Shown: positions 9,048 through 17,957, counted from the stretch's first letter. The stretch: DNA of 45,703 nt from an uncultured Calothrix sp. (GCA_937973965.1 CALJJQ010000153.1:1-45703), one strand, 5' to 3'. A program made the numbers and translations. The notes: generated by a model from the sequence alone, not told the origin.

Positions 9048-10071
9048 TCAAAAAGTTGCAATTCTCTTACATGGCGGTATTCAAAGCCGACTGGGCAAAA
9101 CAGGGTTATCCTTGCTACGTTATAGCGAAGCCCCTCTAGTAGCAGTCATTGATATTGAATGTGCAGGTAAAAACTTGACAGAACTAACAGGAATCCAGCG
9201 TGATGTCCCAATTGTGGCTTCCGTTGTCGATGCCTTACAGTTCCAACCCCAGGTTTTAGTAATTGGGATTGCTCCCAAAGGAGGGATGATTCCCGATGAT
9301 TATTGGCATGAATTAAAGGATGCGTTAAAAGCGGGAATGTCCATTGTCAATGGTTTACATACTCCACTAGCCAATATCCCTGAACTCAAAACCCTCCTCA
9401 AACCTGGACAAGTAATTTGGGATGTCCGCAAAGAACCGAGTAATTTAGGTATTGCCCAAGCCCTAGCTCGCACACTTCCCTGTCGCCGTGTTTTGACCGT
9501 CGGTACTGATATGTCAGTCGGTAAAATGTCCACCTCCTTGGAATTGCACTGGGCTTCCCGATTGCGGGGATGGCGTTCCAAATTTTTAGCCACTGGACAA
9601 ACTGGATTGATGTTAGAAGGGGATGGGGTTCCCCTGGATGCGGTGCGGGTAGACTATGCTGCTGGTGCGGTGGAAGGGGTGGTGATGCGTTACGGCAAGA
9701 ATTACGATATTTTGCATATCGAAGGACAAGGTTCTCTTTTACACCCCGGCTCTACCGCCACCTTACCTTTGATTCGCGGTTCCCAACCCACCCAAATGAT
9801 TCTCGTCCACCGAGCAGGTCAAAGGGAAGTAATTGAAGGGATACCCATTCCCCCTTTAACCGAAGTGATTAAATTATACGAAATGGTGGCACGGGGTGCG
9901 GGAGCCTTTGCAGCAGTACCGGTGGCAGGTATAGCTTTAAACACTCATCACTTAGATGAGATGGCAGCAAAACAAGCGATCGCACAAACCGAAGAGGAAA
10001 CGGGTTTACCCTGTACGGATGTAATTCGTTTTGGAGCAGATAAATTATTAGATGCGGTAATGCGTAGTTAA
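9031..10071 (+). CDS. DUF1611 P-loop protein (DgcN-like N-acyltransferase)
   Basis: This 346-residue protein has the DUF1611 layout: a Rossmann-like N-terminal domain (about 1-140; LVIGIAPKGGMIPDDYW at 76-92), then a P-loop-like GTDMSVGKM (158-166) and HIEGQGSLLHPG typical of the family. Family members include the D-glutamate N-acetyltransferase DgcN; older annotations call them NAD-dependent epimerases. It starts with GTG 9031 inside the end of the preceding racemase gene, so the two are almost certainly co-translated. The pair could N-acetylate D-Glu, racemise it and return L-Glu, or serve murein-peptide recycling. Confidence 0.85.
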   Translation: MRLALNQKVAILLHGGIQSRLGKTGLSLLRYSEAPLVAVIDIECAGKNLTELTGIQRDVPIVASVVDALQFQPQVLVIGIAPKGGMIPDDYWHELKDALKAGMSIVNGLHTPLANIPELKTLLKPGQVIWDVRKEPSNLGIAQALARTLPCRRVLTVGTDMSVGKMSTSLELHWASRLRGWRSKFLATGQTGLMLEGDGVPLDAVRVDYAAGAVEGVVMRYGKNYDILHIEGQGSLLHPGSTATLPLIRGSQPTQMILVHRAGQREVIEGIPIPPLTEVIKLYEMVARGAGAFAAVPVAGIALNTHHLDEMAAKQAIAQTEEETGLPCTDVIRFGADKLLDAVMRS

Positions 10072-10175
10072 AATACAGGAGACAGAAGAAATGAGTTAAG
10101 GGTCAACAGTTAACAGTTAACTGTTTATTGATATGGTAACTTTAGATTTACCACAGGATAGATAAACTCAAAAGA

Positions 10176-11210
10176 ATGGTTCAAGAACGCACATTACCAA
10201 AATTTAACGCTGCTTCCACTCCCATCACTCGCGAAGAAGGTCTCGTTTTATACGAAGACATGGTTCTCGGTCGCTTTTTTGAAGACAAGTGTGCGGAGAT
10301 GTACTATCGCGGTAAGATGTTCGGCTTTGTTCACCTGTACAACGGACAGGAAGCGGTATCATCAGGTGTAATTAAAGCCATGCGGCCAGGGGAAGATTAC
10401 GTATCAAGTACCTATCGTGACCACGTTCATGCCCTCAGTTCTGGAGTACCAGCACGGGAGGTCATGGCAGAACTGTTCGGCAAAGCTACTGGCTGTAGTA
10501 AGGGACGGGGTGGCTCCATGCATATGTTTTCCGCCAAACATCGTTTACTCGGTGGTTATGCCTTTGTCGCTGAAGGTATTCCCGTTGCTGCGGGAGCGGC
10601 TTTCCAAACTAAATACCGCCGGGAAGTAATGGGTGATACTAGTGCAGACCAAGTGACAGCCTGTTTTTTTGGTGATGGAGCAGCTAATAATGGGCAGTTT
10701 TTTGAAACCTTAAATATGGCTGCACTGTGGAAATTACCGGTTATTTTTGTCGTCGAGAATAATAAGTGGGCGATTGGGATGGCCCACGAACGTGCGACTT
10801 CTGACCCGGAAATCTACAAAAAAGCTAGTGTGTTCAACATGGTTGGTGTGGAAGTTGATGGGATGGATGTCCTCGCGGTGAATGCAGTTGCCAAGGAAGC
10901 CATTAAACGTGCGCGTGCAGGAGAAGGGCCAACTTTAATTGAAGCCTTAACCTACCGTTTTCGCGGTCATTCCTTGGCAGACCCAGACGAACTCAGAGCT
11001 AAGGAAGAAAAGGAATTTTGGTTTTCCCGTGACCCGATCAAAAAATTAGCCACCTACTTGGTGGAACATCAACTTGCTACCTCTGAGGAACTTAAAGCCA
11101 TCGATCAAAAAATTACAGCAGTGGTTGATGATGCGGTTGAATTTGCGGAAACTAGTCCGGAACCAGACCCCAGCGAACTCTATCGCTTTATTTTTGCTGA
11201 AGACGAATAA
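10176..11210 (+). CDS. pdhA: Pyruvate dehydrogenase E1 component, alpha subunit
   Basis: This 344-residue thiamine-diphosphate enzyme subunit shows the ThDP motif GDGAANNG (from residue 166) with the closing NN about 30 residues later ([10 protein letters not shown]). [13 protein letters not shown] and the phosphorylation-loop-like [15 protein letters not shown] are also present. With E1 beta (not in this window) it decarboxylates pyruvate and passes the acetyl group to E2 lipoate. Cyanobacteria commonly keep pdhA apart from the other subunit genes, as here. Upstream lies a TTAACAG heptamer run (10109-10128); no strong ribosome site is visible before ATG 10176. Confidence 0.96.
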   Translation: MVQERTLPKFNAASTPITREEGLVLYEDMVLGRFFEDKCAEMYYRGKMFGFVHLYNGQEAVSSGVIKAMRPGEDYVSSTYRDHVHALSSGVPAREVMAELFGKATGCSKGRGGSMHMFSAKHRLLGGYAFVAEGIPVAAGAAFQTKYRREVMGDTSADQVTACFFGDGAANNGQFFETLNMAALWKLPVIFVVENNKWAIGMAHERATSDPEIYKKASVFNMVGVEVDGMDVLAVNAVAKEAIKRARAGEGPTLIEALTYRFRGHSLADPDELRAKEEKEFWFSRDPIKKLATYLVEHQLATSEELKAIDQKITAVVDDAVEFAETSPEPDPSELYRFIFAEDE

Positions 11211-11494
11211 TTTTACTTTGCACGCTGATAGATTTACTTTTTGGTTTGTTGACAGATGAAAGGTGACAGTAAAGCTGAATTTTGGGCAATTGCTTCGATA
11301 AGCTTTGAGTAACAGGTTTATTTCACCACAACTCCCGACTTCCAACACCTTGCACTTTTGAGAAATTTGCGAGAAACCCGGGTGAGACGACCCGACGGGT
11401 CGTCTCTACCCATATTTCCTAGATTGCATCCAAAATCCATAGACGCACGTAGTGCGGATCGACCGAAGAGTAATCCAAAATCCCAAATCAATTC
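11211..11494. repeat. Patchwork of short dispersed repeats
   Basis: Four repeat pieces fill this gap: CTTTGCACGCTGATAGATTT (shared with about 27608-27640); a decayed CTCAC-ended repeat (11290-11380); a 23 bp palindrome GAGACGACCCG-A-CGGGTCGTCTC (11384-11406); and a block ATAGACGCACGTAG next to CGGATCGACCGAAGAGTAAT (11439-11474). The last block recurs at 23789-23822, just upstream of livF, again flanked by ATCCAAA heptamers. Confidence 0.7.
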
Positions 11495-12364
11495 ATGTTT
11501 TCCATTTCCCAACAACAGAACCAATATCTCACCTACATTCTCAGTTGTAGTACTAATAATTCCCAGTTAGAAGTTGTCCCAGAACGGGGAGGAATTATTA
11601 CCCGGTGGCGAATCCAAGGTCAGGAAATTTTTTACTTGGATGAGGAACGCTTTCGTGACCCCAGTCTCAGTGTGAGGGGTGGTAATCCAATTTTATTTCC
11701 GATTTGCGGTAACTTACCCGATAACACCTATACCCATAACGGTCAGTCCTATACCCTGAAACAACATGGATTTGCGCGAGATTTACCTTGGTCTGTCAGC
11801 AATCAGTCTACCCAGGAGGGAGCATCCCTCACCCTCACCCTCGATAGCAACTCCCAAACGAAACAGGTCTATCCCTTTGATTTTCATTTAGAATTCACCT
11901 ATATTTTGACCGAGAATCGCCTGGAAGTTCAGCAAAAGTATCAAAATCTGTCATCCACAACCATGCCTTTTTCGGCTGGTTTCCACCCCTACTTTTTCAC
12001 AACCGACAAAAATCAACTTGTGTTTGATATTCCTGCAACTGAATATCAAGACCAAAAAACCAAGCAAAGTCATCCCTTTTCCGGTAACTTCGACTTTGAG
12101 CAGGAGGAAATAGACATTGCATTTCGACAGTTAACCAAACATGCTGCTACCGTCACTGACAATAGTCGCAAACTGCAATTAACACTCACATTCGACAGTG
12201 TTTTTGCCACCTTGGTATTTTGGACTCTCAAAGGCAAAGAATTCTATTGTCTCGAACCTTGGACTGGACCACGCAACGCCATCAACACCGGAGAAAATAT
12301 CATCAAACTCAGTCCAAACAGCACCTACACCACCTCAATTCGACTGGATGGGAATTTTCTCTGA
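11495..12364 (+). CDS. Aldose 1-epimerase family protein
   Basis: The 289-residue protein has a galactose-mutarotase-like beta-sandwich pattern. Recognisable pieces are RGGIITRWRIQGQEIFYLD near the N-terminus, GGNPILFPICGNL, KQHGFARDLPW (probable active-site His-Arg), MPFSAGFHPYF and LEPWTGPRNA. It is closer to the D-hexose-6-phosphate-epimerase-like/LacX branch than to classical GalM. It probably equilibrates alpha and beta anomers of a hexose or hexose phosphate. It stands alone between pdhA and tRNA-Lys; a small dispersed repeat lies just before its ATG. Confidence 0.85.
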   Translation: MFSISQQQNQYLTYILSCSTNNSQLEVVPERGGIITRWRIQGQEIFYLDEERFRDPSLSVRGGNPILFPICGNLPDNTYTHNGQSYTLKQHGFARDLPWSVSNQSTQEGASLTLTLDSNSQTKQVYPFDFHLEFTYILTENRLEVQQKYQNLSSTTMPFSAGFHPYFFTTDKNQLVFDIPATEYQDQKTKQSHPFSGNFDFEQEEIDIAFRQLTKHAATVTDNSRKLQLTLTFDSVFATLVFWTLKGKEFYCLEPWTGPRNAINTGENIIKLSPNSTYTTSIRLDGNFL

Positions 12365-12426
12365 TTAACCCCTTTACAAATCTATAGATATATTGGTAAG
12401 CTAATATAGCCTTGAAAAAAGGCAAC

Positions 12427-12498
12427 GGGTCGCTAACTCAATGGTAGAGTACTCGGCTTTTAACCGATTAGTTCTGGGTTCGAATCCCAGGCGACCCA
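12427..12498 (+). tRNA. tRNA-Lys (UUU)
   Basis: A 72-base cloverleaf can be drawn: acceptor GGGTCGC/GCGACCC, D-arm ACTC-AATGGTA-GAGT, anticodon loop CTTTTAA with anticodon TTT, T-arm CTGGG-TTCGAAT-CCCAG and discriminator A. The anticodon stem has one C-U mismatch at its outer pair. CCA is not encoded. No intron is seen. Confidence 0.95.
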
Positions 12499-12632
12499 TA
12501 AAAACATTCAATAACGTTTATGGGTAGTTTATGAATAAATCCCTGACAACAGTCTGGGTAAAGTCGCATAAATTACATATTCCTTCTTGGTAACGGTTGC
12601 ATACAAAACTTAATCTTTTGTGAAAGTAAGTT

Positions 12633-12746
12633 ATGAATGAGTTTACAGACGGCAACACTAAATTAGCCAAGACAGGACTACTGGTAAAAATTGAATCGAT
12701 GGAGGTAGGGCGATCGCCAACTCAATCTGATGCAATTAGTAATTAA
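12633..12746 (+). CDS. Possible small protein of 37 residues
   Basis: A reading frame runs from ATG 12633 to TAA 12744-12746 and would give a 37-residue soluble peptide (MNEFTDGNTKLAKTG...). It lies between tRNA-Lys and the aldolase gene. The ribosome site is weak (GAAAG), and I recognise no family. It includes a HIP1-like CGATCG site. It may equally be a chance frame in the aldolase leader. Confidence 0.25.
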   Translation: MNEFTDGNTKLAKTGLLVKIESMEVGRSPTQSDAISN

Positions 12747-12875
12747 CTTTTTTCAACATAAGCACACAGGAGTAGTTATAATTTCCTATAAGTTCAAAAA
12801 ATCTTAAGATTAGCGTAATACATACGCTCTTCAAAGAACCGACTAGCTGACAACCACATTAGGAGAATTTGGATT

Positions 12876-13958
12876 ATGGCGCTCGTACCAATGCGGCTGT
12901 TATTGGATCACGCGGCTGAGAATGGTTATGGCATTCCCGCTTACAACGTCAACAACATGGAGCAGATTCAGGCAATTATGAAGGCTGCTCAAGAAACCGA
13001 TAGCCCTGTGATTTTACAAGCATCTCGTGGAGCTCGGTCCTATGCAGGAGAAAACTTTCTCCGTCACTTGATTTTGGCTGCGGTGGAAACCTATCCCCAT
13101 ATCCCCATTGCGATGCACCAAGACCACGGGAATGAACCTGCAACCTGCTATTCGGCAATCAAAAATGGCTTTACCAGTGTGATGATGGATGGTTCCCTGG
13201 AAGCCGATGCCAAAACCCCCGCAAGCTACGAGTATAATGTCAATGTTACTCGTGAAGTGGTGAAAGTAGCTCATGCATTGGGTGTGAGTGTAGAAGGTGA
13301 GCTTGGCTGTTTAGGTTCCTTAGAAACCGGTATGGGTGACAAGGAAGATGGTCACGGTTTTGAAGGAAAACTAGACCACTCCCAGCTTTTGACTGACCCC
13401 GACCAAGCAGTTGATTTTGTTGAACAAACCCAAGTTGATGCTTTAGCGGTAGCAATCGGTACTAGTCACGGTGCTTATAAGTTTACCCGTAAACCGACAG
13501 GAGAAATTTTAGCAATTAGCCGGATTGAAGAAATTCACCGTCGTTTACCTAACACCCACTTGGTAATGCACGGTTCTTCTTCCGTACCTGAAGATTTAAT
13601 TGCTTTAATTAACCAGTACGGTGGTACTATCCCGGAAACCTACGGTGTACCCGTGGAAGAAATTCAAAAAGGGATTAAGAGCGGTGTGCGTAAAGTAAAT
13701 ATTGACACCGACAACCGCTTGGCAATTACTGCTGCTGTTCGGGAAGCATTAGCTGCTAATCCCAAGGAGTTTGACCCCCGTCACTTCCTCAAACCTTCGA
13801 TTAAATACATGCAAAAAGTGTGTGCTGACCGTTACAACCAGTTTGGCACTGCTGGTAACGCAAGCAAGATTAAGCAAGTGTCGATTGACGAGTTTGCGGT
13901 TAAGTATGCTAAAGGTGAACTTAGTGCTGCAATTAGCAAAGCTACTGCCAAAGTATAG
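12876..13958 (+). CDS. fbaA: Class II fructose-bisphosphate aldolase
   Basis: The 360-residue protein is a zinc-dependent aldolase of the Calvin-cycle type (also called CbbA). The first metal/active-site box is HQDHGN, followed by [19 protein letters not shown] with a long Asp/Gly loop, [11 protein letters not shown] and [10 protein letters not shown]. It condenses dihydroxyacetone phosphate with glyceraldehyde 3-phosphate, or with erythrose 4-phosphate to give sedoheptulose bisphosphate. AGGAGAA lies about 9 nt before ATG 12876. The leader contains an inverted repeat AGCGTA/TACGCT (about 12811-12828). The high expression expected of this gene fits the strong ribosome site and its own terminator. 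Confidence 0.96.
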   Translation: MALVPMRLLLDHAAENGYGIPAYNVNNMEQIQAIMKAAQETDSPVILQASRGARSYAGENFLRHLILAAVETYPHIPIAMHQDHGNEPATCYSAIKNGFTSVMMDGSLEADAKTPASYEYNVNVTREVVKVAHALGVSVEGELGCLGSLETGMGDKEDGHGFEGKLDHSQLLTDPDQAVDFVEQTQVDALAVAIGTSHGAYKFTRKPTGEILAISRIEEIHRRLPNTHLVMHGSSSVPEDLIALINQYGGTIPETYGVPVEEIQKGIKSGVRKVNIDTDNRLAITAAVREALAANPKEFDPRHFLKPSIKYMQKVCADRYNQFGTAGNASKIKQVSIDEFAVKYAKGELSAAISKATAKV

Positions 13959-14017
13959 TTTTAGCTTTCAACTTGAGATCGGAACTTGTTGGAGTTAGTT
14001 AGTAGTTATTAAGAATA

Positions 14018-14047
14018 TATACCAGGAGAGTCTTCCTGGTATTTTTG
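14018..14047 (+). terminator. Rho-independent terminator of the aldolase gene
   Basis: ATACCAGGA and TCCTGGTAT form a 9 bp stem around a short loop and are followed by TTTTG TTTT. It lies 60 bp after the aldolase stop and right before the 3' end of the convergent lipoprotein gene. Confidence 0.85.
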
Positions 14048-14053
14048 TTTTGA

Positions 14054-14368
14054 TTATCGGTTACGGCAGTTGTGGTTGCGGTAGCGACGGTCTTGATTGC
14101 GATTCGAGTCGCGAAATTCTCGCGATCGCTCGCGGGAATCATCTTGAAAATCATCTCGTGAGCGATCACGGGAATCATCACGGAAATCGTCTCGTGACCG
14201 GTCGGAAAAATCATCTCGTGAATTGGAATCTCTTCGGGAACGTAAGTCTTCATTCGAGTCCCGGTCAGAGAAGGGAGAGTTTTGTTGTTGGGGGGAGTTG
14301 CGCAAAGTACAGCTTGCCAAAAATATCGGGATAATGGCAAGGATAGTGATCAGATTTCGAGCCTTCAA
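14054..14368 (-). CDS. Arg/Asp/Ser-repeat lipoprotein
   Basis: From TTG 14368 the product is 104 residues: MKARNLITILAIIPIFLASC (lipoprotein signal with lipobox FLASC), then a mature part made almost wholly of Arg, Asp, Ser and Asn with repeated RDDF/RDDS/RSRDDF units. The frame is open further upstream to 14428, but those residues precede the signal and are Cys-rich, so the inner start is preferred. The low-complexity charged repeat is reminiscent of RS-like polyampholytes; it may bind polyanions or cell-wall material in the periplasm, but no function is known to me. The corresponding DNA is an imperfect tandem repeat. Confidence 0.6.
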   Translation of the reverse strand: MKARNLITILAIIPIFLASCTLRNSPQQQNSPFSDRDSNEDLRSRRDSNSRDDFSDRSRDDFRDDSRDRSRDDFQDDSRERSREFRDSNRNQDRRYRNHNCRNR

Positions 14369-14428
14369 TTGCAGACACCTACAGCAATTTTTTCGGTTTT
14401 CTAATTCTATTGTGAATAATAAAATCAA

Positions 14429-15103
14429 AAATGGAGCATAAATTCCGAGTTTTTTTTATCTAATAATTGGTTATTGAATAACAATCCGTTCAGAGATAAA
14501 TTTTGTTAGGAAAATAGATGCACCAAAGAATACTAATCATCTCTAATCATGGGAGTTCATTGATAATACAAATCTGCTAAAAATTATAATGATGAAGACT
14601 TTTAGTCCAATTTGAGATATCACAATTCCCAAACAAGGTATAAAAAAATTCTTGAAGACAATGGAAATATTAATATTTTTTTAACTGGAGAATGGAATGA
14701 ATAAGTATTTTCTGTCAACAAAAATATTAAATTAAATGAAATATGATTAAGTATCACGGCTAACCCAAAAATACGAACATCATGAGATAGGAATTTTATG
14801 ACAGAATCACTCATAAATCAGCTAATCATTACTCCCGACCTACAATTCCCCATCCCCCTTTGGGAAAAACTACAGCAATCCGATTTAAGTCGTGAAAAAT
14901 AGCGTGTAGTTGACTGATGACTGGTGACTGTTAACCGTCAACTGTCAACCGTTAACAACCCTACATGTAAGATTTCACAAATCCCGCTCGGACTACTGTA
15001 TTTTCAATCCCAAAAAAAATTAAAAATAGATGAAGCGAAGAATTGTTACACCTATAATAATTACTTTGGGTGACAATACTATAATTCATTTGATTAAATC
15101 ATC
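14429..15103. other. Intergenic with interrupted short ORF and a MITE
   Basis: There is no full gene. At 14798 an ATG opens a frame whose first 24 codons look protein-like (TESLINQLIITPDLQFPIPL), but its last codons and stop lie inside the repeat 14871-15000. It may be a gene 5' end cut off by that insertion. The DNA before 14798 is AT-rich and featureless. Confidence 0.5.
14871..15000 (-). repeat. MITE-like repeat, TACAG family, copy 2 (complete, 130 bp)
   Basis: The best preserved member. The ends TACAGCAATCCG and CGGACTACTGTA are 12 bp inverted repeats with two mismatches. The middle is a variable run of TGACTGT/TTAACCG heptamers. It sits about 100 bp upstream of the response-regulator gene, so it may carry or alter promoter sequence. 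Confidence 0.85.
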
Positions 15104-15787
15104 ATGCTTGCTCACAATCCCTGTGTTTTAGTGATCGAAAGCGATGAAATCCTCGCCAACCAGATATCATCAGACCTGAGAGAAGCAGGTTACGAAGCTA
15201 CAGTGGCAAACAATGCTGCCATTGGTTTGCAATCTAGTCGCGATCGCGAACCAGCTTTAATTGTGATCGATCGAATGCTCGCGGGAGAATCGGGTTTATC
15301 ACTGTGCAAAAGTATTCGTTGCGAGGGAAAACGAATGCCAATAATGGTATTGATGGCGCGGGATACCGTTGATGATCGTGTTGCTTGTTTAGAAGCAGGT
15401 GCGGATGATTATTTTCTCAAACCCTACCGTTCAGAGGATTTTCTTAATTTAGTTCGTCTGTACCTTAAACCAGACACAGAAAGCAGTGAACAATTGCGAT
15501 TTGGGGATTTAGTTTTAGATGTCGCAACCCGTCGAGCCATCCTCAACGGACGCGCAATTGATTTAACCATGAAAGAATTTGAACTATTAAAGTTTTTAAT
15601 GGAACATCCCCGCGAAGTCCTCACCAGAGAGCAGATTCTCGAAAATGTCTGGGGTTACGATTTTATGGGTGAATCAAATGTGATTGAGGTTTATATTCGC
15701 TATTTACGTCTGAAAATTGAAGACGAAGGACAAAAACGTCTGATTCAAACTGTACGTGGTGTGGGTTATGTATTACGAGAATCCTAA
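15104..15787 (+). CDS. nblR: OmpR/PhoB-type response regulator, NblR-like with atypical receiver
   Basis: The 227-residue protein has a receiver domain (1-120) and a winged-helix DNA-binding domain (130-227; LTMKEFELLKFLMEHPREVL and RYLRLKIEDE...RGVGYVL). The receiver keeps the phosphoacceptor position (Asp56, VIDRML) and Lys106. However, one of the acidic-pocket residues is Ser13 (IESDE in place of the usual EDD), and the conserved Thr/Ser is Met84 (LMARD). Such loss fits NblR, the atypical regulator of phycobilisome degradation and stress survival, whose action is reported to be independent of phosphorylation. The name is by resemblance only. No histidine kinase gene is adjacent. Confidence 0.65.
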   Translation: MLAHNPCVLVIESDEILANQISSDLREAGYEATVANNAAIGLQSSRDREPALIVIDRMLAGESGLSLCKSIRCEGKRMPIMVLMARDTVDDRVACLEAGADDYFLKPYRSEDFLNLVRLYLKPDTESSEQLRFGDLVLDVATRRAILNGRAIDLTMKEFELLKFLMEHPREVLTREQILENVWGYDFMGESNVIEVYIRYLRLKIEDEGQKRLIQTVRGVGYVLRES

Positions 15788-15794
15788 AAGTCAA

Positions 15795-15945
15795 TAAGTC
15801 GGTGGGTAGTAAAAATTGTCGTTGAGATTAGGGAGTAGGGAATAGGGAGTACAGACGCGATATATCGCGTCTGTACGGGGTAAGGCTTTGATCTGAATGT
15901 TCGGTTACGTTGCGGTTTTACGTTTAATTGCACCTACCTACTTAC
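15795..15945 (+). repeat. MITE-like repeat, GTAAGTAGGTGGGT family, copy 2
   Basis: Left end ATAAGTCGGTGGGTAGT and right end GCACCTACCTACTTACC are inverted repeats. Internally it has ATTGTCGTTGAGATTAGGGA, a heptamer run and a perfect 28 bp palindrome at 15849-15876 centred on ATAT. It matches the element at 7758-7895 block for block; a third, partial left end is at 22527-22565. Confidence 0.8.
15849..15876. repeat. Perfect 28 bp palindrome
   Basis: The two 14-base arms GTACAGACGCGATA and TATCGCGTCTGTAC are exact reverse complements with no spacer. It is the longest perfect palindrome I see in the window and is nested inside the MITE-like element 15795-15945. Confidence 0.9.
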
Positions 15946-16017
15946 CCGGATTTAGAACACCAGGGAGTGGGGAGGGAAGAAGTAAAGCGAATGGCTTGTT
16001 CATCGGTTTTGGTGTAA

Positions 16018-16106
16018 TACCATTTCACTCAAATTTTGATACATTTTCTTCCCCTGCTCCCCTAACCCCTAAATGTATCAACACCAAAGTAAAACGGTAT
16101 AAGCGG
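16018..16106. repeat. Short inverted-end repeat, ATACCATTTCACT family
   Basis: The left end ATACCATTTCACT and the right end AAGTAAAACGGTAT are imperfect inverted repeats about 90 bp apart. The inside reads GATACATTTTCTTCCCCTGC. A left-end relative lies at 27911-27955. The segment 15946-16588 otherwise holds heptamer runs and a CTCAC-ended fragment (16279-16350), with no supported gene. Confidence 0.6.
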
Positions 16107-16588
16107 TAAATGTCGGCTACTCCCTACTCACTACTCACTATTCCCTTTTAATTCCAGCGAATGAGAAATTTCCACCTTGACGATTTTGATTTGAGGGTTG
16201 ACGATTGTCTATTAGCGAATTTCAGGTCAAAATTTTTTGATCACCAATAATTCCCACAGGGATATAGACTCTCAAATCCCGGATTTCTCACAAATCCCGA
16301 AAATTTTCAGGGAGTAGGGAGTAGTAAGAAAATAAACCTATTACTCAATATGAGTAATATACATTCATTTGTCCATTTGTCGCCTTCTTTTTTCAAATAG
16401 GTATTATTTGCTTAAAGTACAGCACATATGTGACACCCTTAGTCAATCAATGAGGTGCGCAACCCCCTATTCTGTGGACAGACATACTAGGGAACATCAA
16501 AAAACTAAATTATTCTTGTTAACAGTCAACAGTCAAGCGTTAACAACTTTAGATTACCAGAGTAAATCAATCCCAAATCTAAAATCCC

Positions 16589-17107
16589 ATGAATCGATTA
16601 CCCATGTCACCAACCTTAGCCTTAATCTTGAGTTGGCTACTCATCGGTTGTGGAACTCCCACACCTGCAAACCCTCCCTTTACATCCCAACCCACGGTCA
16701 CACCCACACCCCAAGGTCAAATTTTACCAATTTCAGCGATCGCCATCCTTCCACAAGGTACACGCATCGAGCTAGAAGTTGCTCGCACACCCGAAGAGCA
16801 AGCAATGGGATTAATGTATCGTCCTGCTTTACCAGACAATCGAGGGATGCTGTTTCAATTTCCCTCAGCCCAACCCGTCAACTTCTGGATGAAAAATGTC
16901 CCCGTCCCCTTGGATATGATATTTCTCCACCAAGGGAAAATCAAGTATATTGCCCCCTCTGTCCCCCCTTGTCAAAGTGATCGCTGTCCCACCTATGGAC
17001 CGAACACCCCCATTGACCAGGTGATTGAACTACGGAGCGGTCGAGCAGCTGAACTACAACTCAAAGTCGGCGATCGCATTACTATTCGTCATTCGCGTCA
17101 AAGATAA
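16589..17107 (+). CDS. DUF192 lipoprotein
   Basis: This 172-residue protein begins with a lipoprotein signal (lipobox LIGC, Cys21) and a Pro/Thr-rich linker. A DUF192 domain follows (about 48-170): RIELEVARTPEEQAMGLMYR, NRGMLFQF, FWMKNVPVPLDMIFL, PPC and AAELQLKVGD are the family hallmarks. DUF192 proteins form a small beta-barrel of unknown function, often secreted. Translation may begin at Met1 or Met6; both leave the signal intact. It stands alone. Confidence 0.88.
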   Translation: MNRLPMSPTLALILSWLLIGCGTPTPANPPFTSQPTVTPTPQGQILPISAIAILPQGTRIELEVARTPEEQAMGLMYRPALPDNRGMLFQFPSAQPVNFWMKNVPVPLDMIFLHQGKIKYIAPSVPPCQSDRCPTYGPNTPIDQVIELRSGRAAELQLKVGDRITIRHSRQR

Positions 17108-17957
17108 ATGTATGATTAAGTACTCTGTATGATGGTATTTATCCCATAACAGAAAAAATAATTAATCCCCAACCATTTGTAAAATAATGGTTTTGCAATT
17201 AAACCATTAAAACAACTTATAGACCTTGTAAAAAAGTATATTCTCAGGCTACTATTTCCAATAGTCAAAATCAGACTCCTATATTTTCTGTTTTCGTTGC
17301 AGCCCTACTGAATTTGCTGAAAATTTATAACTTTGGAAGTAGATCAAAATCAAAGTGAATGAGCGAGTATAGGAGTATAGATTATTTGTAGGGTCAAACA
17401 CTTTTCATCGCTGTCAAAGTTGCATAAGCCTGCCGACACGAAACTAATTTCAAATCTGTAGGTTAAGTGGTTGTGCAAAATTAATCGTAAACTTCTGAAA
17501 ATTATCTAACTCTGTCACTGCTAGCACTAACTTCCCTTCGGGATGAAATTAGGAGAGTGACGAATCAAGCACAAACTGATCTAACTTATTAAGTTCACAG
17601 TGTATACATCAAAGGGTATGTATATATGGACTTTTGCTTAAATCCTGAAATATAAGCAGGAAAATTCCGGAATATGGAGAGGACAAATTGTACATCATCA
17701 ATAGCTAGAAACTGTCTCAATCCCTAAGTAGAATAACGATTTTGTGTAGCTAATAGCCATTTTACATACTTAGAAAAATATAGAGATGATAATTTTGTTA
17801 AGCTTCCGCAAAACATATTAATTTAACATAAAAAATGCTGCAAATTGATTCCTAATTAACCTAAATAATAGTGACAGATCAAATACTGGCAACATCCCGT
17901 TAAATGACAACAGACAAATATATGACAATACATACTACGCAAGGAGGTGAGTTACAA
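17108..17957. other. Long intergenic region
   Basis: No gene is supported in this 850 bp. One hairpin with a TTCG loop (CTAACTTCCC-TTCG-GGATGAAATTAG, about 17526-17552) resembles small dispersed repeats. The last bases hold a perfect ribosome site for the next gene. Confidence 0.5.
17941..17950 (+). promoter_or_regulatory. Consensus Shine-Dalgarno that fixes the start at 17958
   Basis: AAGGAGGTGA is fully complementary to the 16S rRNA 3' end. It lies 7 nt before ATG 17958, inside what would otherwise read as an N-terminal extension from ATG 17904. It therefore argues for the downstream start. Confidence 0.85.

Noticed and set aside
16369-16980. 203-codon plus-strand frame overlapping the DUF192 gene
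   Set aside because: It overlaps the recognised DUF192 gene in another frame and has a Ser/Thr/His/Arg-rich, non-protein-like composition.
17904-17957. N-terminal extension of the DUF2949 protein
   Set aside because: A fully consensus Shine-Dalgarno sequence at 17941-17950 lies inside it, and the family starts at the later ATG.
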